From positions 1 to 64,000 of the forward strand of contig JBCBDU010000014.1 in assembly GCA_038529355.1 (NCBI GenBank): a stretch of 64,000 nucleotides of DNA, in the 5' to 3' direction. Source of the stretch: CALBPI01 sp038529355 (GTDB lineage Bacteria > Pseudomonadota > Gammaproteobacteria > Steroidobacterales > Woeseiaceae). Shown piece after piece: positions 35,024-43,338 of the stretch; within the stretch, counting starts at the first letter, position 1, and every line of letters begins with the position of its first letter. A program made the translations under genes and the position numbers. The notes beneath the pieces are model-generated. The model was not told the origin of the DNA, made no database searches, and saw only the letters and a program-made list of their open reading frames with translations.

Positions 35024-35743
35024 TCACCGTTGGAAAATTTCGGCCAGAAAATGGGTCATAGCTTGCGTGCTGCGGCGCTCCGCGTCGGCGTTGTAGACGA
35101 TGCCGGATGCGGGATCGTTGGCTGCCGGATTGGTGAAACTGTGCAAGGCGCGCCCGTAGCCGTGCAATTGCCAGTCGCAACCGGCGGCAGTCAGCTCCTC
35201 ACCGAGCGTGACAACCGAATCCGGCGTCGCCATCGGATCCTGCCAGCCGTGCAACACCAACACTTTTGCTTTGATCGGGTTCGCCGGCCCTGGCGGCGGC
35301 ATGAACAGGCCATGCAGGCTGACGACGCCCTTGAGGTTATCGCCGCTGCGCGCAAGATCGAGCGCACACAACCCGCCCAGGCAGTAGCCGGTGGCAGCGA
35401 CGTTGTCTGCGTCAGTTTTGTCGTGCGCGGCACCGGCTGCAACGCCAGCGCGCAGGCGCGCGAGTAGCTCGGCCCGATCGGCAAGCAGCGGTTGCATCAG
35501 CGCCTCGCGTTCCTCGCGCGTTGTGCCGAGCACATCTTCGCCGTAGACATCGAGCGAAAACCCCGCGTATCCGAGCCGCGCAAGCGCGATAGCCTTATCA
35601 TCTTCAAATGCGCTGCGTCCGCTCCACGCATGGCTTACTGTCACCAGCGGCAGTGGCTGAGGCAAGGCATCGTCGTACGCCAATTGGCCAGCAAAGCGTT
35701 TGCCGCCGTGCTCATAGCGGATGATCTCGGTCACAATGCTCAT
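35024..35743 (-). CDS. Dienelactone hydrolase family protein
   Basis: Alpha/beta hydrolase of 239 residues with a cysteine nucleophile in GYCLGG, the catalytic Asp in HGWQDPMA and the His in ALHSFTNP, as in DlhH-type enzymes. Family members hydrolyse dienelactones or esters. There is no signal peptide, in contrast to the exported aminotransferase downstream. It is the first gene of a minus-strand operon (hydrolase, aminotransferase, DUF2059) and is divergent from greB; an inverted repeat lies between them. Confidence 0.88.
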   Translation of the reverse strand: MSIVTEIIRYEHGGKRFAGQLAYDDALPQPLPLVTVSHAWSGRSAFEDDKAIALARLGYAGFSLDVYGEDVLGTTREEREALMQPLLADRAELLARLRAGVAAGAAHDKTDADNVAATGYCLGGLCALDLARSGDNLKGVVSLHGLFMPPPGPANPIKAKVLVLHGWQDPMATPDSVVTLGEELTAAGCDWQLHGYGRALHSFTNPAANDPASGIVYNADAERRSTQAMTHFLAEIFQR

Positions 35744-35792
35744 GTTCGGATTGTCCTTGGCCTAAACGCCGTGCGCGCGCGTGATGCGGTTC

Positions 35793-35811
35793 AGTATACG
35801 ATATGTGTACT
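35793..35811. promoter_or_regulatory. Inverted repeat between divergent hydrolase and greB genes
   Basis: AGTATAC, five bases, then GTGTACT: seven-base arms with one mismatch. It lies 19 bases before the greB ATG and 50 bases before the hydrolase start, in a region whose only role can be promoter control. The size suits a dimeric repressor, but its identity is unknown. Confidence 0.4.
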
Positions 35812-35829
35812 ATCGCGTGAGGACATCAC

Positions 35830-36321
35830 ATGGGCCGTTGGCGTCCACCACAACCGGCATCATCGCCGTACATCACTCCGGAAGGTTTCGAGGCGCTGCA
35901 GAGCGAGTTGAAGCAACTGTGGTTGCGTCGCCGTGATGTGGTTGCGGCATTGTCGGCAGCCGCGGCCGAGGGTGATCGCTCTGAGAATGCCGAGTACATT
36001 TATCGCAAAAAAGAACTCGGCGGCATTGATCGACGTATTCGCTACCTCGACAAACGAACCGACTCGCTGAATATCGTTCGTGAGACACCTGCTGTCGACA
36101 AGGTCTTCTTCGGTGCCTGGGTCAGTTTGCTCGACGACGACGATGCACAGGTTGAATATCGGATCGTCGGCCCGGATGAGACGCGGCCTAGCGAAGGATG
36201 GATCAGCATTGACTCGCCGATGGCGCGCGCGTTGCTGGGCAAACGATCTGATGACGTGATTCAGCTGGACATCGCCGGTCAGGCGCGTACATTCGAAATC
36301 GTAGCCATTCGATATCAGTAG
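35830..36321 (+). CDS. greB: Transcription elongation factor GreB
   Basis: Binds stalled RNA polymerase and stimulates cleavage of backtracked RNA. The 163 residues contain the N-terminal coiled-coil with the tip acidic motif (GDRSENAEY) and the FKBP-like C-terminal domain (KVFFGAWV, DETRPSEGWISIDSPMARALLGK) typical of GreB rather than GreA, which lacks the GAWV block. It begins a probable operon with the truncated haemoglobin gene, 12 bases downstream. Confidence 0.95.
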   Translation: MGRWRPPQPASSPYITPEGFEALQSELKQLWLRRRDVVAALSAAAAEGDRSENAEYIYRKKELGGIDRRIRYLDKRTDSLNIVRETPAVDKVFFGAWVSLLDDDDAQVEYRIVGPDETRPSEGWISIDSPMARALLGKRSDDVIQLDIAGQARTFEIVAIRYQ

Positions 36322-36333
36322 TGTTGCAGCAAC

Positions 36334-36771
36334 GTGATTGAATCAGTGACTGGATCTTCCAGCGACGCCGCGAAATATGGGGACGAGGACGCGACGTTTC
36401 AGGCTTGCGGCGGTGAAGCCGGTGTCGCAAATCTGGTCGACAGTTTCTACGACATCATGTCTAGCAATCCCGCATACCGACAGATCTACGATTGGCACCC
36501 GGACGATGCGTTGGCGCGTGACAAACTCGCGCGCTTTCTCTGTGGCTGGATGGGTGGGCCAAAGCGCTACCACCAAAAATATGGCGCCATCAGTATTCCT
36601 CGCGTGCATTCGCACTTGCAGATTAAGACCCCGGAGCGTGACATGTGGTTGAACTGCATGCGCGAGGCGCTTGAACGCCAGCCGTACCCTGCCGGGTTAC
36701 GTGACTATCTGCTGTTGCAGCTTGGCGTGCCTGCAGAGCACGTTCGTCGCACCTGCGAGGATCGTGCATGA
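36334..36771 (+). CDS. Group II truncated haemoglobin
   Basis: A 145-residue trHb. Visible features: FYDIM with the B10 Tyr, the WHP...F...GGP-x-RYHQKYG block and the proximal-His region IPRVHSHLQI, followed by WLNCMREAL typical of group II (TrHbO). Members bind oxygen or nitric oxide and help respiration or nitrosative-stress tolerance. Translation starts at GTG. The stop overlaps the next gene's ATG (ATGA), so the two are translationally coupled. Confidence 0.9.
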   Translation: MIESVTGSSSDAAKYGDEDATFQACGGEAGVANLVDSFYDIMSSNPAYRQIYDWHPDDALARDKLARFLCGWMGGPKRYHQKYGAISIPRVHSHLQIKTPERDMWLNCMREALERQPYPAGLRDYLLLQLGVPAEHVRRTCEDRA

Positions 36772-37178
36772 GCGAGCAACAAATACTCGCCGGTCGCTAT
36801 GGCTGCGACCGATGTTTCCCCGATGATCTTGAATTGCTGGATACGCTCTGGTTCAAAATACCGGTAGTTGCCGAGCTCATCAGCGAATCACATTTCAGCA
36901 TCAAGGTACGTCGCTGTGGCGACTGTCGTCAGCGTTTTGTCACCGTGTTCGCGGAGACCATTGACTGGGAAAATGGCGAAGATCCTCAGCAATGCAGTGT
37001 GTTGCCGATCACTGAGTTCGAGGCGGCCAGACTGCTCAATGTCAGCTCGGCTGCACAGGCGGAATCGTTGGCCGGCAGCCTGGGCAGCGGCCGTCGCAGT
37101 TTTCTGTCTTACTGGCCGTCAAACAGCAATAAGGGCATCGCGTGGGCAACAGGTTTGGTCATCGGTATGCATGATTAA
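36768..37178 (+). CDS. Small zinc-ribbon-like protein of unknown function
   Basis: A 136-residue cytoplasmic protein that I do not recognise. Two CxxC pairs (C13/C16 and C50/C53) suggest a structural zinc site. The rest is acidic with no membrane segment; near the end is a short hydrophobic stretch (GIAWATGLVIG). It overlaps the truncated-haemoglobin stop by four bases, so its role is probably linked to that globin, for instance redox or haem-related. No catalytic motif is visible. Confidence 0.6.
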   Translation: MSEQQILAGRYGCDRCFPDDLELLDTLWFKIPVVAELISESHFSIKVRRCGDCRQRFVTVFAETIDWENGEDPQQCSVLPITEFEAARLLNVSSAAQAESLAGSLGSGRRSFLSYWPSNSNKGIAWATGLVIGMHD

Positions 37179-37243
37179 TCTGCCGTAACCACATTGTTCA
37201 TAGTAGAGTAGTTACTAGAATTTTTGACCGTTGAGGAATCCCT

Positions 37244-37705
37244 ATGCGTACTATTGCTGCGAGTCTGTTCGCACTGGCCGTGACACTGATTGCAGGTTGT
37301 CAGTCCGTGCCCGATGGCGAGCCGACTGCGTCTGAAGTGACCTTTGGGGATGGCACACAGAACTGGATCAGAGCCGATGATGTCAGCCGAGTTGGCGACA
37401 CCTTCGTATTCAGTGAAGTGCACATTGCGAACAACGGGTGGTTGGTATTGCATCCATTCAAGGATGGTCGGCCAGTGGGCGAGATTTATGCCGGTGCAAC
37501 CTACATCACGGCTGGCACGAGCAAGCGCGTGCCGGTCAGCGTCGATGCTGAGCCGGCACCCGGCACCCGGTTTCTTGTGATGTTGCACCGTGATGTCAAT
37601 GAGAATCAGCAGTTCGATTTCGTGTTCGTTGATGAGCGTAACGTGCTGGACAAAGCCGTGTTTGAAGGCAGCACAATGATTTCGCATATCTTTGTAACGC
37701 CGTAA
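37244..37705 (+). CDS. Lipoprotein with a DUF7282-like domain
   Basis: Lipoprotein signal ending in LIAGC (Cys19), then a single beta-rich domain. The pattern VHIANNGWLVLHPFKDGRPVG, TAGTSKRVPV and LHRDVNENQQFDFVF resembles the DUF7282 family of secreted or surface proteins. The closing acidic D-x-N-x-N-x-x-F-D segment may bind calcium. It has its own promoter region and a clear ribosome site (GAGG). Function unknown. Confidence 0.65.
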   Translation: MRTIAASLFALAVTLIAGCQSVPDGEPTASEVTFGDGTQNWIRADDVSRVGDTFVFSEVHIANNGWLVLHPFKDGRPVGEIYAGATYITAGTSKRVPVSVDAEPAPGTRFLVMLHRDVNENQQFDFVFVDERNVLDKAVFEGSTMISHIFVTP

Positions 37706-38062
37706 CGAGACGACAGGCGCTGCTGAGGGTCGCAGCCCAAACGGTGCCATCGAGCATCACTTTAACGCTGAACGCGACCGAGTTATCGAGGCCTTCGCCG
37801 TCGCCGTAGCGGCTGAATGTATTGCCGTCGATGTGTACGACGCACCGCCGTAAGTGGCCAGCCACAGGTTGCCATCGCGCGCGGCAGCTATGCGGCGCAC
37901 ATCGTCGACGGTGAACGCGTCGTGACGTTTGCACTTGAAAACGGTGAATTCAATCCCGTCAAAGCGAACCAGTCCGCCTTCGGTCGCGACCCACAGATAA
38001 CCGTCATCGGCGATGTACACATCCCAGACCGCGTCGGCAGGCAAGTCACTTTGCGAATCCTA
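37706..38062 (-). pseudogene. Decayed remnant of a two-component-propeller (Reg_prop) sensor gene
   Basis: On the minus strand one frame reads VWDVYIADDGYLWVATEGGL, then RFDGIEFTVF and NLWLATYGG: the first two propeller blades of a Reg_prop sensor. Near 37845 the pattern moves to another frame (VVHIDGNTFSRYGDGEGL, later DGTVWAAT), so one base was lost or two gained. A TAG in frame precedes the first blade, and a further shift seems to join upstream blade-like text. The gene is therefore broken and its 3' portion, normally a histidine kinase or GGDEF output, is missing. It lies head-on against the lipoprotein gene. Confidence 0.6.
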
Positions 38063-38392
38063 TGCCTGAGTAGGCAGTTGCGAGTCGAGACGATCCAAAT
38101 CAATTGATCGACATCACCGGCGCGCGAGTGAGCCACGTGCAAATCGCAACAACTACACGCGCGCAGACTGCGTCCGGAGTGTTTTTCTGGACAGCGCTCG
38201 AACCGCGTCCTTCCTGAGATATTCCACAATAACGCGAGGCTTGGCTCCTCCGTCGTAAGGTTAGTGGTCGAAACGCTGCCTCCTTGAGGTGTGCAGCTAG
38301 GTCGGTTGCCATGAAACGGTTTGGCGAAGTTTGCGGCTCAACTGATGGGCGTTGCAGCAAAAGGCCGACCGGAGCATTTGGCCGGAGTCTGG
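38063..38392. other. 330-base gap without a supported gene
   Basis: Upstream of the propeller remnant (in its reading direction) and downstream of the VOC gene. Short open frames exist on both strands but none shows a recognisable protein pattern, ribosome site or family motif. It may be the eroded 5' end of the same pseudogene. Confidence 0.5.
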
Positions 38393-38764
38393 CTAGATGT
38401 GCTGATCGACGAGGACCGGATTGCCGTCCGGATCGACGATGACAAAGCTTGCCGGTCCGCTGCTGTCTGTATCCGCCTGTTGCTCGATTGCAATGCCGGC
38501 ATCTTGCACGCGCTGTTGCAGCACGCGCACGTCGTCAAAGGTTTCCAGCGTGTTGGCGTGCTGGTCCCAACCGGGGTTGAACGTCAGCATGTTTTTTTCG
38601 AACATACCCTGGAACAAACCGATCACATGCTCGCCATTGCGCAACATGATCCAGCCTTGCTCGATATTGCCACCAAACTGAACAAAACCGAGGGTTTCGT
38701 AGAACGTCTTCGATGCGGTGATGTCTTTGACCGCCAGGCTGATTGAGAATGCGCCGAGTTGCAT
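38393..38764 (-). CDS. VOC (glyoxalase/dioxygenase fold) family protein
   Basis: A 123-residue single-domain VOC protein. The start MQLGAFSISLAVKDITASKTF is the standard first strand and helix; the longer frame adds 29 residues without support. ASFVIVDPDGNPVLVDQHI is the typical final strand. Members are metal-dependent isomerases or dioxygenases, or antibiotic-binding proteins; the exact role is unknown. AGCGGAGAAA precedes the start on this strand. Confidence 0.82.
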   Translation of the reverse strand: MQLGAFSISLAVKDITASKTFYETLGFVQFGGNIEQGWIMLRNGEHVIGLFQGMFEKNMLTFNPGWDQHANTLETFDDVRVLQQRVQDAGIAIEQQADTDSSGPASFVIVDPDGNPVLVDQHI

Positions 38765-38995
38765 ACTTTTTCTCCGCTGTTCGTGACAAGCGACGATATT
38801 GCGCCAATCGCGTAGCAAGCTGTTTGCGACCTCGGTGCCATGTGCACACACGCCGCATCTACGGTGACGGCAACTTGTTGGCGCTGATTGTCGCGCCAGG
38901 TATCGTTGTGGCCCAGTGTAACAAATGCAATTGGCTCAATACGGCGGGGCCCAAGTCATTGACAATCGGGCAGAGCACATTCACAGGAGTTTCGG

Positions 38996-39823
38996 GTGGA
39001 AGTACAAAGACTGGCTGCATTCTCGGATGGTGATAGTGGCGGTAATCCGGCCGGCGTGTTGATTGCGCCAACCTTGCCCGATGAGCCAACAATGCGCTCG
39101 GTTGCGGCCGACGTTGGTTTTTCGGAGACGGCCTTTGCCGCACCCGATGGCGATGGTTTTCGAGTCCGTTATTTTTCTCCGGAGTCGGAAGTTCCGTTTT
39201 GTGGCCATGCAACGATTGCGTTGGGCGCAGCGCTTGCGCTGCGCGATGGTGACGGCGTGTTCAATCTGCGCTTGAACGATGCGGCGATCACGGTAGAAGG
39301 ACAGCGGCGCGACGACACCGTCTCAGCCGCTTTGCAGTCGCCGCCGACGTCCAGCCGTCCATTGTCATCCGAGGAGCTCGCTGAGGCGCTGGCGTTGTTT
39401 GGCTATGAGACTAGCGAGGTTGATCAACGTATCGCACCGGCGCGAGCTCATGGTGGCGCCGATCATTGGTTCATCGCATTGGATTCGCGTGAGGCGCTTG
39501 CCAGCATGCGCTATGCGCTCGATGCCGGCCGCGACATGATGCGTCGCCATGGCCTGGTGACGATTACATTGGCATGGGCCGAATCGGCGCAACGCTGGCA
39601 TACGCGCAACGCATTTGCGTCGGGCGGCGTTTACGAGGACCCGGCAACCGGTGCCGCGACCGCAGCGATGGCTGGCTATCTGCGTGACGTTGATTGGCCG
39701 CACGCAGGGCATGTGCGCATCGTGCAGGGAGAAGATATGCAGATGCGCTCGCTGTTGGATGCACAAATTCCGCCGACGCCAGGTGCATCGATTCGCGTAT
39801 CCGGTACGGTGCGCACGCTATGA
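38996..39823 (+). CDS. PhzF-family isomerase/epimerase
   Basis: A 275-residue protein of the PhzF (diaminopimelate epimerase-like) fold. Its signatures are GNPAGV near residue 16, catalytic Glu44 in GFSETAF, CGHATI near 72 and EDPATGAA near 214. PhzF of phenazine synthesis isomerises dihydro-hydroxyanthranilate, but most relatives have unknown substrates and there is no phenazine cluster here. A good AGGAG site lies six bases before the GTG start. Confidence 0.9.
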   Translation: MEVQRLAAFSDGDSGGNPAGVLIAPTLPDEPTMRSVAADVGFSETAFAAPDGDGFRVRYFSPESEVPFCGHATIALGAALALRDGDGVFNLRLNDAAITVEGQRRDDTVSAALQSPPTSSRPLSSEELAEALALFGYETSEVDQRIAPARAHGGADHWFIALDSREALASMRYALDAGRDMMRRHGLVTITLAWAESAQRWHTRNAFASGGVYEDPATGAATAAMAGYLRDVDWPHAGHVRIVQGEDMQMRSLLDAQIPPTPGASIRVSGTVRTL

Positions 39824-39956
39824 CGCAGACGGCATAACGGACCGCTCTGTCTGGGACCGCGCGACCGCTCAGGCGCGTTTCGTCGCGTTGCTGCTACGCA
39901 TGGTAAGGTAAGGATCAGGTGGTAATCCGACAATAAGAAAAGTGTAGCCAAACACC

Positions 39957-40523
39957 GTGTCTGACCTGACAGAGCTTCTACAACACTGGCATACCGGTGA
40001 CAACGCTGTGCGTGGCGAGTTGCTTGGGCGCGTGTATTCCGAGCTGCGCGCGATTGCTGCGCGTCATTTGTCCGGTGAACGTGCCGGTGCACTGGTGCAG
40101 CCAACGGCTCTGGTTAACGAGGCGTATCTGAAACTGTCCGGTCTCGATCGCATGCAATGGCAAAGTCGCAGCCACTTCCTTGCTATGGCGGCGCGCATGA
40201 TGCGCGAGTATCTCGTCGATGAGGCTCGACGCCGTGTCGCCAGCAAACGAGATGGTGGTGTGCAGGTCACGCTGCAGGATGTAGATGCTCGCGAAGATAG
40301 TCCAAGAACCGATATGCTGGCATTGAACGAGGCACTGGAGCGGCTTGCCAAGGCGGATCCGGATCGTGCCTTGCTCGTCGAGCTCAGGTTTTTCGGAGGA
40401 TTGACTGTCGACGAGACCGCCGAGGTCCTGGGTCGATCGCCGGCCACAGTGAAGCGCCATTGGCAGGTAGCGCGCGCTTGGTTGTTCCGTGAAATGGCTA
40501 GCGGTGCTGACAATGACGGATAG
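39957..40523 (+). CDS. ECF-family RNA polymerase sigma factor (TIGR02999 type)
   Basis: A 188-residue extracytoplasmic-function sigma factor. Region 2 (residues 20-95) includes LVQPTALVNEAYLKL and FLAMAARMMREYLVDEARRR, and region 4 (about 125-180) includes LRFFGGLTVDETAEVLGRSPATVKRHW. In region 2.2, where most sigma factors carry an acidic DAED-type motif for core polymerase, this protein has P49-T50-A-L. Sigma factors of this kind are switched on by a linked serine/threonine kinase (EcfP and PknT in Vibrio parahaemolyticus). A kinase gene overlaps the end of this one by eleven bases. Starts at GTG. Confidence 0.9.
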   Translation: MSDLTELLQHWHTGDNAVRGELLGRVYSELRAIAARHLSGERAGALVQPTALVNEAYLKLSGLDRMQWQSRSHFLAMAARMMREYLVDEARRRVASKRDGGVQVTLQDVDAREDSPRTDMLALNEALERLAKADPDRALLVELRFFGGLTVDETAEVLGRSPATVKRHWQVARAWLFREMASGADNDG

Positions 40524-43032
40524 TCAGACTCGGCGTGTGCTGAGTCTGTGTGATCAGCTGCTGGAAGCACCGGTAGGTGATCGAGATGCATTGCTGCAAT
40601 CGTTGTGCGGCGACGATATGGACTTACGTCGCGGTGTTGAGTCAGTACTGGGTGCGGTAACGATGGCTGATCGTGCGTTGGGCGATCAGGTCATGGATGC
40701 GACGCAGGACTTGCTGGGGCAATCGTTTGGTGCGTATACGCTGACGGATGTGCTGGGTGAGGGCGGTATGGGCGCGGTGTATCGCGCACATCGCGCGCAC
40801 GATGACTTCAGCCAAACGGTCGCGGTGAAAATCATTCGCGGGCGTTTTCTTTCTGATGATCTGGTCCGTCGTTTCAACGCTGAGCGCACAATTCTGGCCC
40901 GCCTCAATCATCCTTATGTGGCGCAGTTGATTGACGGCGGTACCGAGCAGGGCGTGCCCTATCTCGTTATGGAATACATTGATGGCACGCCGGTTGATCA
41001 ATATCTGGATGATAACGCTGCCGACTTGAATGTACGCATTCGTATGGTGCAGAAAGTCGCGATGGCCGTGCATGCTGCGCACCAGAATCTGGTGGTTCAT
41101 CGCGACTTGAAGCCGGGCAATGTTCTTGTGACTGCCGACGGCATTCCGAAGTTGCTCGACTTCGGTATTGCTAAATTGGTTGGCGCCGATGATCTGCCGA
41201 CAACCGACGATGCGACACGACTGGGTGGTCAGGCGTTAACGCCAAACTACGCCAGTCCGGAGCAGATTCTGCACAATCGCGTCACAACCCTCAGCGATGT
41301 CTATTCGCTTGGCGTACTTGCTTACGAGTTGCTTGCAGGGGAGCGACCTTACCAGCTTGATGCATCATCGCAGGGTACGCTCATTGACAGCGTCGGCACT
41401 GTGGAGATTCCTCGCGCGAGTACGCGGTTGCTGCGTATCGCAGATGCGACGCTGCGCGAGCAGATTGCCGCAGCGCGCAGCACTACGCCGGCGCGTCTTG
41501 CCAAGTCGTTGCGCGGCGATCTTGACAACATTCTGGCTAAGGCGCTTGCCCCGTTGCCCGAAGATCGGTATTCGTCTGTTGCCGCGTTCAGTGCAGATTT
41601 ATCGCGCTATGCGGCCGGCGAGCCGGTTGAAGCGCACGCCGACTCCTGGTGGTATCGCGCGCAGCGTCTGGTCGCACGCAACCGCGGTGTCGTACTATTC
41701 TCGGCCGCGCTGGTGACCTCGTTGATCGTCGGTCTTGCCGCGACGACGTGGTCATACCTGCAAGCTGAGCGCGCTCGTGAGCAGTCTGCGCAACGTTTCG
41801 ATCAGGTCCGATCACTGGCCAAGACCATGATGTTTGACGTCTACGACGATATCGCCAAAGTGCCCGGGACGGTAACCGCACGCGCGCAGTTGGCCGGTGC
41901 TGCGCAGACTTATCTGCAGACGCTGGCAGCCGATGCTGGCGCCCCGCTGGACGTGCAGCTGGACGCTGCGCAAGGATTCTCGCGGCTGTATACCATCTTG
42001 AATCGGGACGCCGTAGATGACGCGGATGATCGCGAACGGGCGCAAGCGGCGTGGGACAAAGCGCACGCGATTTTGTCCCACCTGACCGAACAGTCACCGC
42101 CGATGGCGGCGGCATGGCATGCGTTGGGGGCACTTGAATCCAATCGCGCGCAGACGTTGCTCACTGTCGACAGTGACCCGGATGCTGCGCGTGACATGCT
42201 GGCGGCCGCGCGCGCGCGGTTAGCCCGCGCTCGGCAACTGGATGCAGACAATCTCGAGTTCGCCGCCACTGATTTGACGGCACAAGTACGTGCCGGTGAG
42301 ATTCAACAGTGGTCAGATGCCTATGCCGAATCAATGGGCGTTGCCACCGATGCATTGGCCGCAATTCAGGCGGCACGTTCGCGTTGGCCGGACGCGGTGC
42401 CGTTGCTGGTCATTGAGGGTGATGCGTACCAGGTGCGTGGCGAATCTGCTTACTGGATCGATGACTATGCGCAGACGATGCCTGACTATGCGAACGCTAT
42501 CGCCGCGTTCGAAACTGCGTTGGAGCTGGGCGGTCCTGATCAGGCGATCGAGGGCAAGTTATCAAATACCTATTGGTCGCGTGGCAATGCGCACATTGAC
42601 CAGTCAAATCCGACTGCGGCTGCAAAGGATTACGAGATCGCGACGCAGTTGGTGCAGATGGTCGCGGCGCGCGACCCGGATGACACCAGTATGGCCAGAC
42701 GGCTGGCAATCCTGCGGGCGTCGCGCGCGATGGCTCTGGTCAATTCCGGCGACGGCGATACTGCCATTGCGCTGATGCAGAAAACGCACGATTGGTTTGA
42801 AGAGCAGGCGGACGCTGATAGTGAAACGCCCGGCCCGCAGCGATCGTTGGCCATCAGCTATTATATGATGGGTGATATCTATCGTATCGCGGAACGTGAT
42901 GCTGCGGCCTGTGAATGGTTCGCTAAAGCGCTGGATAGTTGGCTGTCATTCGATGCACGTTTTGGCATTGCCGAGTTTGACGCGGGCCAGCCGGACAAGA
43001 TCCGTGAGCTGATCGCTGACTGCGGTCGCTAG
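40513..43032 (+). CDS. Membrane serine/threonine protein kinase with C-terminal TPR-like sensor domain
   Basis: Kinase of 839 residues. A short N-terminal cap (1-60) of the type found in Pkn-like kinases is followed by the kinase domain: Gly loop GEGGMG (82-87), Lys106, catalytic HRDLKPGN (196-203, Asp198) and DFG (216-218), all intact. A membrane helix (about 389-410) separates it from a 430-residue C-terminal region rich in Ala and Asp helices, probably TPR-like, outside the membrane. The ATG overlaps the sigma factor gene by eleven bases, so both are made together. The kinase probably phosphorylates that sigma factor in response to an envelope signal. Confidence 0.9.
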   Translation: MTDSQTRRVLSLCDQLLEAPVGDRDALLQSLCGDDMDLRRGVESVLGAVTMADRALGDQVMDATQDLLGQSFGAYTLTDVLGEGGMGAVYRAHRAHDDFSQTVAVKIIRGRFLSDDLVRRFNAERTILARLNHPYVAQLIDGGTEQGVPYLVMEYIDGTPVDQYLDDNAADLNVRIRMVQKVAMAVHAAHQNLVVHRDLKPGNVLVTADGIPKLLDFGIAKLVGADDLPTTDDATRLGGQALTPNYASPEQILHNRVTTLSDVYSLGVLAYELLAGERPYQLDASSQGTLIDSVGTVEIPRASTRLLRIADATLREQIAAARSTTPARLAKSLRGDLDNILAKALAPLPEDRYSSVAAFSADLSRYAAGEPVEAHADSWWYRAQRLVARNRGVVLFSAALVTSLIVGLAATTWSYLQAERAREQSAQRFDQVRSLAKTMMFDVYDDIAKVPGTVTARAQLAGAAQTYLQTLAADAGAPLDVQLDAAQGFSRLYTILNRDAVDDADDRERAQAAWDKAHAILSHLTEQSPPMAAAWHALGALESNRAQTLLTVDSDPDAARDMLAAARARLARARQLDADNLEFAATDLTAQVRAGEIQQWSDAYAESMGVATDALAAIQAARSRWPDAVPLLVIEGDAYQVRGESAYWIDDYAQTMPDYANAIAAFETALELGGPDQAIEGKLSNTYWSRGNAHIDQSNPTAAAKDYEIATQLVQMVAARDPDDTSMARRLAILRASRAMALVNSGDGDTAIALMQKTHDWFEEQADADSETPGPQRSLAISYYMMGDIYRIAERDAAACEWFAKALDSWLSFDARFGIAEFDAGQPDKIRELIADCGR

Positions 43033-43271
43033 ACGTTGCGCGGCGGTATAGAGCGAAACTGCGAGAAATCGAGCAAGAACTCTTTGGATTGATCGACCGC
43101 CTCCAATAATTTGATCGCCTCGGCAAGCAGATCAGGGTCGTCACAACAGGCACGCTCAAGATAACGCTGGCGATCCGCGCCGTGTTGGGTCACAGCTACG
43201 TCGCAGATACGCAAAAGACGGCGCGCGCGCTTGAGTGCTGCGTATTCGCGCTTGCTGATGTTGTCGGGCAT
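43029..43271 (-). CDS. 80-residue protein resembling the N-terminal cap of Pkn kinases
   Basis: Starts at ATG (MPDNISKREY) with no clear ribosome site. The pattern ADRQRYLERACCDDPDLLAEA, then IKLLEAVDQSKEFL, matches the cap that precedes many bacterial kinase domains: a residue-for-residue analogue is LLQSLCGDDMDLRRGVESVL in the neighbouring kinase. No kinase core follows. It meets the kinase gene tail to tail, both stop codons lying in one CTAG. It may be a detached regulatory domain or a worn-down kinase fragment; being complete from ATG to stop without internal stops slightly favours the first. Confidence 0.5.
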   Translation of the reverse strand: MPDNISKREYAALKRARRLLRICDVAVTQHGADRQRYLERACCDDPDLLAEAIKLLEAVDQSKEFLLDFSQFRSIPPRNV

Positions 43272-43338
43272 TGTAGTCGCCGCTATCGCAGAAGCAGGCA
43301 ACGAGCCACCGTGATGACTCGTTGCCGCTTGCAGGCGA

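Noticed and set aside
34221..35096. A 291-codon open frame opposite the aminotransferase gene
   Set aside because: Opposite a convincing PLP enzyme with a lysine motif and signal; the frame shows no family pattern.
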